64,000 nucleotides of DNA from DATGMS01 sp040905145 (GTDB lineage: Bacteria; Bacteroidota; Bacteroidia; Cytophagales; Cyclobacteriaceae): contig JBBDSC010000007.1 in assembly GCA_040905145.1 (NCBI GenBank), positions 1-64,000 of the forward strand, in the 5' to 3' direction. Under the pieces are notes generated by a model. The model was given only the letters and a program-made list of their open reading frames with translations. It did no database searches and was not told the DNA's origin. Shown here in pieces: positions 52,709 to 60,530 of this stretch; position 1 is the stretch's first letter, and the number at the start of each line of letters is the position of its first letter. Position numbers and translations under genes: made by a program.

Positions 52709-54259
52709 ATGAGATTTAGTGCTAAACTACTCCTAGTCCTTTTGTTGCTTTCATTCAGTGTGAAGGCCCAGGACAAAAACCAAGTTATAGAAGACATTGT
52801 CAAAGAAGCCAGGAAAAACTCCCAACTGGAAAAGCTGGCTTATGAAATGACCGACCTGATAGGTCCCCGATTGGTAGGTACCCCCCAAATGCAAAAGGCA
52901 CATGATTGGGCTGTGTCCACCTATAAAGAATGGGGGATTTCCGCCCAGAATGAACAATGGGGGGATTGGCGCGGCTGGGAAAGGGGCATCACCCATATAG
53001 ATCTGATATCCCCAAGGATAGTTAGTTTGGAAGGCATGCAATTGGCCTGGAGTCCAGGTACTAAAGGGGAGGCAAAGGTCGGGGAGCTGACCATCCTTCC
53101 TGACTTGGCAGATTCGGAGGCCTTTCAGGCATGGCTTCCTCAGGTAAAAGGAAAATTTGTCCTGATCTCGATGCATCAACCCACAGGAAGACCGGATTAT
53201 AATTGGAAAGAATATGCCACCGCAGAATCCTATGAGAAAATGAGGAAAGAAAAGGAGGAGGCCACCAAACGCTGGAATGAGCGGATTTCGAAGACAGGCT
53301 ATGATAGGCGTACTTTGCCTCAGGCACTTGAAAAAGCAGGTGTTGCCGGAATACTGATGTCCAATTGGTCCGGCGGATTTGGTGTGAACAAGATTTTTAG
53401 TGCTTATACCAAAGAAATTCCTACGCTGGATATCTCCCTGGAAGATTATGGAATGCTGTACAGGATGGTAGAGCATGGGGATAATCCGAAAATCAGGATA
53501 TTGGCAGAATCCAAAGAATTGGGCAGAGTGCCTGTTTTCAATACCATTGCTGAAATCAAAGGAACTGAAAAACCGGAGGAATACGTGATATTATCAGCCC
53601 ATTTTGATTCCTGGGACGGCGGTACAGGTGCCACGGACAATGCCACAGGCACCATTGTTATGATGGAAGCTATGCGTATTCTTAAAGAAATTTATCCCAA
53701 TCCAAAAAGAACCATTTTAGTGGGTCATTGGGGGAGTGAGGAGCAGGGATTGAACGGATCAAGGGCTTTTGTGGAAGATCATCCGGAGATCGTAGAAAAT
53801 ATACAAGCGGTTTTTAACCAGGACAATGGAACAGGAAGAGTGGTGAATCTTTCCGGCCAAGGATTTATACATGCTTATCAATACTTGAACCGATGGCTGA
53901 CAGAAGTACCTGAGGACATCCGAAAACATATTGAAACCAATTTCCCGGGGATTCCCGCTTCCGGGGGATCCGATTACGCCTCCTTTGTGGCAGTAGGCGC
54001 TCCGGCATTTTCGTTGAGTTCCTTAAGCTGGGCTTATGGAACTTACACCTGGCATACCAACCGGGACACCTATGATAAAATTGTATTTGACGATGTGCGC
54101 AGTAATGTCATATTAACCGCAATCCTCACCTATATGGCCAGCGAGGATCCGGAAAAAACTTCCCGGGAAAAAAGGGTGTTGCCTTTAGATCCGGTAACAG
54201 GAGAACCACAGGCATGGCCGACACAACGCCCCCTGATCCGTGAAGGCGGACTTGAATAG
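52709..54259 (+). CDS. Exported M28-family zinc peptidase
   Basis: 516 residues with a signal peptide (cut near KAQ, residue 20). It contains a PA-type insert domain (about 120-255) and the M28 catalytic core: His298 and Asp310 (SAHFDSWDGG, GATDNATG), the Glu-Glu pair in GHWGSEEQGLNG and Asp in FNQDNGTG, and a late His near TYTWHTNRDTYD. Such enzymes are aminopeptidases or carboxypeptidases of the envelope. The substrate is unknown. Confidence 0.9.
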   Translation: MRFSAKLLLVLLLLSFSVKAQDKNQVIEDIVKEARKNSQLEKLAYEMTDLIGPRLVGTPQMQKAHDWAVSTYKEWGISAQNEQWGDWRGWERGITHIDLISPRIVSLEGMQLAWSPGTKGEAKVGELTILPDLADSEAFQAWLPQVKGKFVLISMHQPTGRPDYNWKEYATAESYEKMRKEKEEATKRWNERISKTGYDRRTLPQALEKAGVAGILMSNWSGGFGVNKIFSAYTKEIPTLDISLEDYGMLYRMVEHGDNPKIRILAESKELGRVPVFNTIAEIKGTEKPEEYVILSAHFDSWDGGTGATDNATGTIVMMEAMRILKEIYPNPKRTILVGHWGSEEQGLNGSRAFVEDHPEIVENIQAVFNQDNGTGRVVNLSGQGFIHAYQYLNRWLTEVPEDIRKHIETNFPGIPASGGSDYASFVAVGAPAFSLSSLSWAYGTYTWHTNRDTYDKIVFDDVRSNVILTAILTYMASEDPEKTSREKRVLPLDPVTGEPQAWPTQRPLIREGGLE

Positions 54260-54332
54260 GACTTGAACCTTATATGAGACACAATGAAAAGACTTAATAT
54301 CTTCTATGTTATAAAACATAAGAAAGAAAAAC

Positions 54333-54374
54333 TTAGTGTCTTTGGGCTTTTGTGGCAAAATTCACTGTCTTTCC
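54333..54374 (-). repeat. Second, diverged copy of the 3' end of the next gene
   Basis: On the minus strand these 42 bases encode GKTVNFATKAQRH and a stop, while the true end of the adjacent Gfo/Idh/MocA gene (54402-54443) encodes GKTVQFATKPQKH and a stop. Most differences are at third positions, as between orthologous alleles, not as in a recent copy. It looks like a leftover tail from recombination with a diverged allele, or an old duplication. Confidence 0.6.
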
Positions 54375-54401
54375 TTTTGTTTGTGCATGTAGCATCCAAG
54401 G

Positions 54402-55517
54402 CTAGTGCTTTTGAGGTTTTGTGGCGAATTGTACTGTTTTTCCTGTTCTGGCACTTTCCTTTGCCGCCTCCAGTATTTCCACCACTATAAGATTGTTTTC
54501 CAAGGAGGAAAGGCCCTGTTCGGGTACGGATATCTTGTTCCTGATGACAGCAGAAAAAAAGGAAAAGGGATCATCATAGGGATATTGCCTTGCCTCCAAA
54601 CTTCTGTTTTGTTCTTCTTTTTCCCCTTTGAACCTTGTGCGCAGTTCAGTGCTGTTGGTGGCGATGACATAGCCGGTTTGCCCATACACTTCCATGTCCT
54701 TTCTGCTGAATGGCCAGTTCCACGATGCCTGGATGATTCCCTGCGACTTGGGGTAATGAAGGATAATGGTCGCTTCATCATCAACCTGAGGATAAATGTC
54801 AGGTTTGAACTGCTGAAGGACCGCGGTTACTGCTGTAGGCTTTTCCCCTTTCATCAACCAAGTCAAAAGATTTGCACCATAGCAACCAAAATCGATTACC
54901 GCCCCACCGCCATTTGCAACAGGATCTGTTAGCCAATCTAAAAATTCCTGATTGACGCCTATCTCTTTGGGCCCTTCATGTCCATCGTGAATGACTACTT
55001 TACGCACCTCTCCAATGGATTTATTCTGATGAAGGATTTCAAAAGCTTCCTGATTGGTAGCATACCAAGTGGTCTCGTAATTGGTCAATAGGTGAATGTT
55101 GTGTTTTTTGGCAAGGGCCTCCATTTCTTTGGCATGGCTCACACTTACGGCAAGTGGTTTTTCTACCATGACATGAATGCCCAGTGGAGCAAAGGCTTGC
55201 ACTACGGCCAAATGTTCATAGATCGATCCAAAAGCAGTAACCGCTTCCAACTCCCTGTTTTCTGCCAACTCCTCCATAGTCTCAAAGACCATGTCCATAC
55301 TGAATCCATATTGCTTGGCAAATCTTTGTGCAAGCTCCTTGTTAGGTTCCACTATGCCTACCACTTCAATATCCCCACGGTCCGGCCGGCCCAATATCCA
55401 ATGGACATGGGAGTGGGTGAGGCCTACTATGCCTATTTTCACCGGGTTATCTGTATTGGCCCGAATGTTAGGGGCCAAAAGTATCCCCATTAGCATCAAC
55501 ATCAAGAATCTTAGCAT
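54402..55517 (-). CDS. Exported Gfo/Idh/MocA-family oxidoreductase
   Basis: 371 residues. A signal peptide (about 1-20, ending NIRA) precedes the NAD-binding Rossmann domain (IGIVGLTHSHVHWILG) and the conserved VEKPLAVS motif. The C-terminal alpha/beta domain includes GGGAVIDFGCYGANLL. Relatives act on sugars or inositols with tightly held NAD(P). It is convergent to the M28 peptidase gene and 18 bases downstream of the MBL-fold pseudogene on the same strand's end. Confidence 0.87.
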   Translation of the reverse strand: MLRFLMLMLMGILLAPNIRANTDNPVKIGIVGLTHSHVHWILGRPDRGDIEVVGIVEPNKELAQRFAKQYGFSMDMVFETMEELAENRELEAVTAFGSIYEHLAVVQAFAPLGIHVMVEKPLAVSVSHAKEMEALAKKHNIHLLTNYETTWYATNQEAFEILHQNKSIGEVRKVVIHDGHEGPKEIGVNQEFLDWLTDPVANGGGAVIDFGCYGANLLTWLMKGEKPTAVTAVLQQFKPDIYPQVDDEATIILHYPKSQGIIQASWNWPFSRKDMEVYGQTGYVIATNSTELRTRFKGEKEEQNRSLEARQYPYDDPFSFFSAVIRNKISVPEQGLSSLENNLIVVEILEAAKESARTGKTVQFATKPQKH

Positions 55518-55535
55518 ACTGTTTTTTGGTTAAAG

Positions 55536-56277
55536 TTATGGATACCACTCGCGAAGCCGCACTTCTATTTGTTGATTTTGGTCCGTCACCATTTTTTTGA
55601 AGGCTTCCACATCACTTCCACGGTAATGAAAGGGGTAAATAACTTTTGGTTCGAAATCCAATACCGCACTGGCAGCGGATTCAATATCCATGGTATAAGG
55701 TAAATTCATAGGGATAAAAGCCACATCTATGTTTTGGAGGCTTCTCATTTCAGGCGTATCCGCTGTATCCCCGGCTATATAAATTCGTTTGCCTCCGATA
55801 GTCAGCACGTAACCATTGCCCCTGCCTTTCACATGGTTTTTCTCATTGGGTTCCCCCGGTAAATTATACATGGGGACAGCCTCTATACTTAATCCCATCA
55901 CTTCCCTGGTTTCTCCATTTTCCATAATCAACAATTGATCTTCATAACCGGTCAATTGATCGGCCACTGCCTGCGGAACAACCATTTCGGCCTTATCCGT
56001 AGGGATGGCGGCCAAAGTTTTTTTATCCATATGGTCCATGGATATCCGTGATCAGGATCAGGTCAGCCGCTGGCAAATCAGAAAAGAGAGCTTCTCCACC
56101 GTGGGGATCCACTAAGATGGTTTTGTTGTCCCACATCAAAGCCAAAGTGCCATGGGTGATAGGCCGGACGATCAGGTTTCCTTTTTCGGTTTTTATAATG
56201 TCCTGGTTATTATTTTGGGCCAATGCGATGGACACCAGAAATAGCATCAGGGAAGATAGAATTAGTTTTGATTTCAT
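55536..56277 (-). pseudogene. Exported metallo-beta-lactamase-fold hydrolase, frameshifted in its metal site
   Basis: The N-terminal part (56277-56023) has a signal peptide and reads up to LILITDIHG, then falls out of frame. The remainder (from 56039) continues DHMDKKTLAAIPTDKAE to a stop at 55536. Adding two bases (GGA-GAC-CAT instead of GGACCAT) near 56035 restores ITDIHGDHMD, the UlaG-like zinc motif. Both halves are otherwise intact (AGDTADTPEM, YPFHYRGSDVEAF). It is a recent 2-base deletion or a sequencing error. Confidence 0.75.
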
Positions 56278-56477
56278 AATTTATTGTGGTATGTGGTAAG
56301 GGTCCCAAGAAAGGAAAGTGAATAAGAATTAAATTTAAACGTTATAAAGGTTGAATACAATTTTACCGGATGATTAAAGCAAAAGGTTTATAAATAAAAC
56401 TTTTTTAAAAAAGGTGACAAAGTGTATATGAAATAATATATTTGCTCTCCAATACCCATTTGGTTATAATTAGCCCT

Positions 56478-56561
56478 GCCCGGGTGGCGAAATTGGTAAA
56501 CGTTGCGGTCTCAGAAGCCGTTGGGAGAAATCCCTTGAGAGTTCGAGTCTCTCTCCGGGCA
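56478..56561 (+). tRNA. tRNA-Leu, anticodon CAG
   Basis: 84 bases with a long variable arm, typical of class II tRNA. Acceptor arm GCCCGGG (56478-56484) pairs with TCCGGGC (56554-56560), with discriminator A at 56561. The anticodon loop CTCAGAA gives anticodon CAG, reading CUG. The T loop is GTTCGAGTC. The 3' CCA is not encoded. The flanks (56278-56477, 56562-56810) show no other gene. Confidence 0.93.
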
Positions 56562-56810
56562 CTTCAATATTAAATTCCTTCAGGTTTTAACCCGGAAGAT
56601 TTCTTTTATATCCTGCTGGGGTTCAGTCCATAAGTAGATGGTATTACAGTGAATATTTTATCAAAAAAGGAATTGGCATAAGGTATAGAGGATATTCCCG
56701 AATGTCTTATTTCTGCTTTGTTTGCCAAGATTTCCTTCCTAAGCGTTTTTTCGGCTGCTATAACCATACCAATTCGTAGCGTCATTTAAACTCCCTTTTT
56801 TTAAAAAAAC

Positions 56811-57419
56811 TTAAAACACCTCTTTTACACTTTGTAATATATTTTTGAAGAAAGGTTCCTGCTCCCTGTTCTTTCTTCTCCTGGCCCTGTTTTTTTGCCT
56901 TTTCTTTTTATTTTGAGTAGATCCCTTTACCAGGACAGACCTTGCCGATATTCCTACCTGACCGCCGTACCAGGGATTCCTGCCCGTTATGTTGATATTG
57001 GGTTTGTAATCGATCGAAATGTTGGCCTTGAGCAAGGTAATCTCCACCCCTAGGATAAGGTCCATCCCTAGGGTTGTATTCCCGTAGGTGGTGGTAATTT
57101 CCCTGCTAACAGGGTTTTTTTGGATACTTTCCTCTGTTCCAAAAGAAATTCCCGTGCCGTAATAATAATTGAACCTTTTGGTGATAAGCCGATGGTGTTT
57201 TTGCAGCAGTGCATGCACGGTCGTATTATTATTGAAGTCTGACTGAACAATTCCTTCCAAAGTTAATCCTTTCATTACACGGTGTTGTCCTGTCAATCCA
57301 ATGGTCCTGTGGGTAGATTGATTGCCAAACCTGAGACCCAAGGCGGTTCCATAGCTTTGGCCCCAAAGCTGTGGGACATTTATTGTCAGTATGATACCCA
57401 CTATTATCAGTTCCTTCAT
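56811..57419 (-). CDS. Exported beta-barrel-like protein with very basic C-terminus
   Basis: 202 residues. Signal peptide (about 1-21, ending LWGQ), then alternating polar/hydrophobic strands (YGTALGLRFGN, ITTTYGNTTLGMDLILGVE) suggesting a small outer-membrane barrel. The tail KKKRQKNRARRRKNREQ is strongly positive and followed by a short helix. Family not recognised. Monocistronic. Confidence 0.6.
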   Translation of the reverse strand: MKELIIVGIILTINVPQLWGQSYGTALGLRFGNQSTHRTIGLTGQHRVMKGLTLEGIVQSDFNNNTTVHALLQKHHRLITKRFNYYYGTGISFGTEESIQKNPVSREITTTYGNTTLGMDLILGVEITLLKANISIDYKPNINITGRNPWYGGQVGISARSVLVKGSTQNKKKRQKNRARRRKNREQEPFFKNILQSVKEVF

Positions 57420-57599
57420 CTTTTATTTTAAAAGGTGCTCTCCTTTCTTTCCAAACCTCTCAGTTTGATCGGCTTTTTTTCCTAAAAATCGTATAGCTTT
57501 TTAGTGGTGATAAAAACCATACCAAGTAACCATTCTGGTCAAAGACTTTTTTTGTTGTGTATAATTATTAAATTAGGGAATTGAACAAAATGACTTGAG

Positions 57600-58349
57600 A
57601 TGATGGGCAAATTTATGATAATTCCATTGGTATTGATTTCTACCCTTGTTTATGCGCAGGATTTAGAAGGATCCTGGAAATTGACCCATAAAAACGGTGA
57701 GCCGATAGTCAAGGAGGAGTATATTAAGATCTATCAGGATGGGTACTTTGCCTACGGGGGCAAAGAACTGGACTCCAATAAGTTTTTAAGTACTGGCGGA
57801 GGGGAGTATTCCATAGAGGGAAATGAATATGTGGAGATCTTGGATTTTTTCACTCTCAAGCCTGAGGCGGTGGGAGAAAGCCACACTTATCATTTGGATT
57901 TTAAGGATGACAAAATGATAATTTCAACAAATCTGCAGGGAGACGATTTAATAGAAATATGGGAGAAAATCTCTGAAAAGGAGGATGACCTGACGGGCAA
58001 TTGGGTAATTACAGGAAGAAAAAGAGATGGAGAAATCAACACCATGACTCCGGGAGCAAGGCGAACCGTGAAAATATTAGGTGGGGGGAGGTTCCAATGG
58101 ATAGCCTTCAATTCAGAAACCAAGGAATTCAGCGGAACCGGAGGCGGTACTTATTCCGCTTCCGATGGTATCTATAAAGAAAATATCACCTTCTTTTCCA
58201 GGGATGACAGCAGGGTAGGGGCTACACTGGAATTTAAATACGAGGTAAAAGACGGCCAATGGCACCATAGTGGAGAAAGTTCTACCGGAGAGCCTATCTA
58301 TGAAATCTGGTCAAAATATAAAGAGGCTTATACTCCCAACACCCAATAA
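57600..58349 (+). CDS. Exported protein made of two lipocalin-like repeats
   Basis: 249 residues. Signal peptide 1-19. Two homologous halves follow: 24-122 (GSWKLTHKNGEP, STGGGEYSI, VGESHTYHLDFK, IEIWEK) and 133-239 (GNWVITGRKRDGE, GTGGGTYSA, VGATLEFKYEVK, YEIWSK). Each resembles a small lipocalin-like barrel. Function unknown. The PhoX-like gene follows after 48 bases and may be co-transcribed. Confidence 0.65.
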   Translation: MMGKFMIIPLVLISTLVYAQDLEGSWKLTHKNGEPIVKEEYIKIYQDGYFAYGGKELDSNKFLSTGGGEYSIEGNEYVEILDFFTLKPEAVGESHTYHLDFKDDKMIISTNLQGDDLIEIWEKISEKEDDLTGNWVITGRKRDGEINTMTPGARRTVKILGGGRFQWIAFNSETKEFSGTGGGTYSASDGIYKENITFFSRDDSRVGATLEFKYEVKDGQWHHSGESSTGEPIYEIWSKYKEAYTPNTQ

Positions 58350-58397
58350 TATCAATATTATACATCCGAAAATTTAATTTAAACATTATTTCTTTTT

Positions 58398-59804
58398 ATG
58401 AAAAATTCAGAATCCTCCACGTCAAGGCGAAAATTTATCAAATCTTCAGGCATAGCCACCATTGGTTTTATGGGATTATATCAATTTGTTAATGCAATGC
58501 CCGCTAATGCAGCACAGGCTGCACCATTTGGGTATGGTGCTCTTCAAAAGGATCCCAACGGCATTTTAAATTTACCTAAAGGCTTTACGTATAAAATTAT
58601 TTCCCAAAAGGGGGATAAGATGGATGATGGATTGTTATTGCCGGGAGCCTCCGATGGCATGGGGGCTTTTCAAGGGAAAAAGGGCCGTACAATTGTTGTG
58701 AGAAATCATGAAATCAGCCATGGCTCAACGGAACAAGGTGGTTTCGGCCCTAACAATGAAATGCTTTCTTCCATAAAGCCGGATCAATTTTATGATCTTG
58801 GCAAAAGCGTTCAGCCCGCGCTGGGAGGTACCAGCACTTTTGTTTACAATGAAAAAACGGGAGAAATTGAAAAGCAATATATGAGCCTTGCCGGCACCGT
58901 AAGAAACTGTGCAGGAGGGACCACCCCCTGGAATTCCTGGCTCACTTGTGAAGAAAGTACGGTAAAGGCCGGGGATTATGAGGGAAATGCAGAAAAAGAC
59001 CATGGGTATGTTTTTGAAGTACCGGCCACTGAAAAGATAGGCCTGGCCACACCGGAACCTTTAAAGGCCATGGGAAGATTCAATCATGAAGCCGTGGCCG
59101 TGGACCCGGCCAGCGGAATTGTCTACCTTACCGAAGACCGTGGAGACGGGCTTTTTTACCGTTTTATTCCTAATAGGAATAGAAGATTGATCAATGGTGG
59201 CAGGTTACAGGCATTGGCTATTTTAGGACAACAAAGCAGGGATACAAGGAATTGGGAAGATGAGAATGCTCCGGATTTTCCTATTAATGAACCACAGGAT
59301 GTGACCTGGATTGACGTGGAGAATGTGGAATCTCCTGAGGATGATTTGAGATTGCAGGGATTTGAAAAAGGAGCAGCGGTATTTGCCAGGGGAGAAGGTA
59401 TTTGGTTTGGCGACAAAGAACTTTATTTTGCCTGTACCAACGGAGGAAAAATAGCCGCAGGGCAAGTATTCCGGTACACGCCCAGTGAACATGAAGGGAC
59501 TTCCGGAGAGGCCAGATCCCCCGGAAAACTGGAACTGTTTGCCGAACCCAATGATAAGGAAATCCTTAAGAGTTGTGATAATCTTGCGATAGCGCCCTGG
59601 GGAGATGTGGTTCTTTGTGAGGATCACAGTCACCCTTTCGTGGTGGGGATAACGCCTAAAGGGGAATGTTATCACCTGGCGGAAAATGTGGGGTATGAAT
59701 CGGAAGTTGCAGGCGGTATTTTTTCCCCTTCGGGAAAAACCTTTTTTATGAATATTCAAAAGCCGGGCATTACAGTGGCCATCACCGGGCCTTGGAGAAC
59801 GTAA
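58398..59804 (+). CDS. PhoX-like (DUF839) Tat-exported phosphatase-family protein
   Basis: 468 residues. Twin-arginine signal (SRRKFIKSSG). DUF839/PhoX hallmarks are WNSWLTCEES, FNHEAVAVDPASGIVYLTED, DGLFYRFIP and CEDHSHPFV, placing Glu and Asp ligands for a Ca/Fe cofactor. PhoX enzymes release phosphate from phosphomonoesters in the periplasm, but many DUF839 members are uncharacterised. No Pho box recognised upstream. Confidence 0.85.
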   Translation: MKNSESSTSRRKFIKSSGIATIGFMGLYQFVNAMPANAAQAAPFGYGALQKDPNGILNLPKGFTYKIISQKGDKMDDGLLLPGASDGMGAFQGKKGRTIVVRNHEISHGSTEQGGFGPNNEMLSSIKPDQFYDLGKSVQPALGGTSTFVYNEKTGEIEKQYMSLAGTVRNCAGGTTPWNSWLTCEESTVKAGDYEGNAEKDHGYVFEVPATEKIGLATPEPLKAMGRFNHEAVAVDPASGIVYLTEDRGDGLFYRFIPNRNRRLINGGRLQALAILGQQSRDTRNWEDENAPDFPINEPQDVTWIDVENVESPEDDLRLQGFEKGAAVFARGEGIWFGDKELYFACTNGGKIAAGQVFRYTPSEHEGTSGEARSPGKLELFAEPNDKEILKSCDNLAIAPWGDVVLCEDHSHPFVVGITPKGECYHLAENVGYESEVAGGIFSPSGKTFFMNIQKPGITVAITGPWRT

Positions 59805-59829
59805 CTCCATTCATAATGATCAATGATTT

Positions 59830-60342
59830 ATGATAGCAGAAAAGGACAAAGTAATTGCGGTAGCTTATGAGTTGCAGGTGGATGACGGGGAAAATGGCAA
59901 GGTATTTAAGGAAAAGGTCCCTAAGGAAGAGCCGTTTCTTTTTCTTTTTGGAGCGGGAAATGTGCTTCCGGCTCTAGAAGAAGCGTTGTCAGGGAAGGCG
60001 GTAGGAAATACTTTTGAGGTATTTATTGATTTTGAAAATGGCTATGGGGACTATGATGAAAGCAAAAAAGTAATTGTCCCCAAGACTGCTTTTAAAGAAG
60101 AAGGAAAGAAAAACAAAGACATCCTGAAGGTGGGAAATATTATTCCCATGAAGGACGATCAGGGGAATCAGCTTATGGGAGAGGTCCTGAAGGTGGATTA
60201 CAAGGGGGTGCACATGGATTTTAATTCTCCCTTGGCGGGATATGATCTTTATTTCAAAGGGGAAATTGTGGATATCCGTGATGCTGAGCCGGAAGAAATT
60301 GAACATGGCCATGTACATGGGCCAGGGGCGCATCATCATTAA
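59830..60342 (+). CDS. slyD: SlyD-like FKBP-type peptidyl-prolyl isomerase
   Basis: 170 residues. FKBP segments (VAYELQVDDGENGKVF, LFGAGNVLPALEEALSGK, FENGYGDYDESKK) flank the inserted chaperone flap (about 75-125), as in SlyD. The C-terminus EHGHVHGPGAHHH is a short His-rich metal tail. It is cytoplasmic, catalyses prolyl isomerisation and may bind nickel or zinc. Lies 25 bases after the PhoX-like gene. Confidence 0.88.
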   Translation: MIAEKDKVIAVAYELQVDDGENGKVFKEKVPKEEPFLFLFGAGNVLPALEEALSGKAVGNTFEVFIDFENGYGDYDESKKVIVPKTAFKEEGKKNKDILKVGNIIPMKDDQGNQLMGEVLKVDYKGVHMDFNSPLAGYDLYFKGEIVDIRDAEPEEIEHGHVHGPGAHHH

Positions 60343-60379
60343 GCTAAGGAAAAAAGCCGTCAACCAAAATCAGGATGTG

Positions 60380-60530
60380 ACACAGGAGACAGGAGTCGGA
60401 AGGCCGGAGACCGGAGAAGGTCGGAGGTCAGATGTCAGAGAGGTAAATGGTCAGAAGTCAGAAGTCCTTGTACTTTGTTGTACCTGGTACCTTGTACTTA
60501 GTACCTTTCCACCGATTACCGACTTCGGTC
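60380..60530. repeat. Purine-rich and TAC-rich low-complexity repeat
   Basis: Iterated GGAGACCGGAGAAGGTCGGAGGTC and GTCAGAAGTCAGAAGTC words (about 60400-60465) then TTGTAC/GGTACC words (60468-60508). It fills the gap between the convergent slyD and ABC transporter genes. No gene seen. Confidence 0.4.

Noticed and set aside
54284..54490. 68-residue plus-strand reading frame with hydrophobic content
   Set aside because: It overlaps the end of the Gfo/Idh/MocA gene antisense and the duplicated tail; its hydrophobicity is a by-product of the opposite strand.
58584..58592. TTTACGTAT copy inside the PhoX-like gene as another regulator site
   Set aside because: It lies within coding sequence without an inverted partner, far from any promoter; likely chance.
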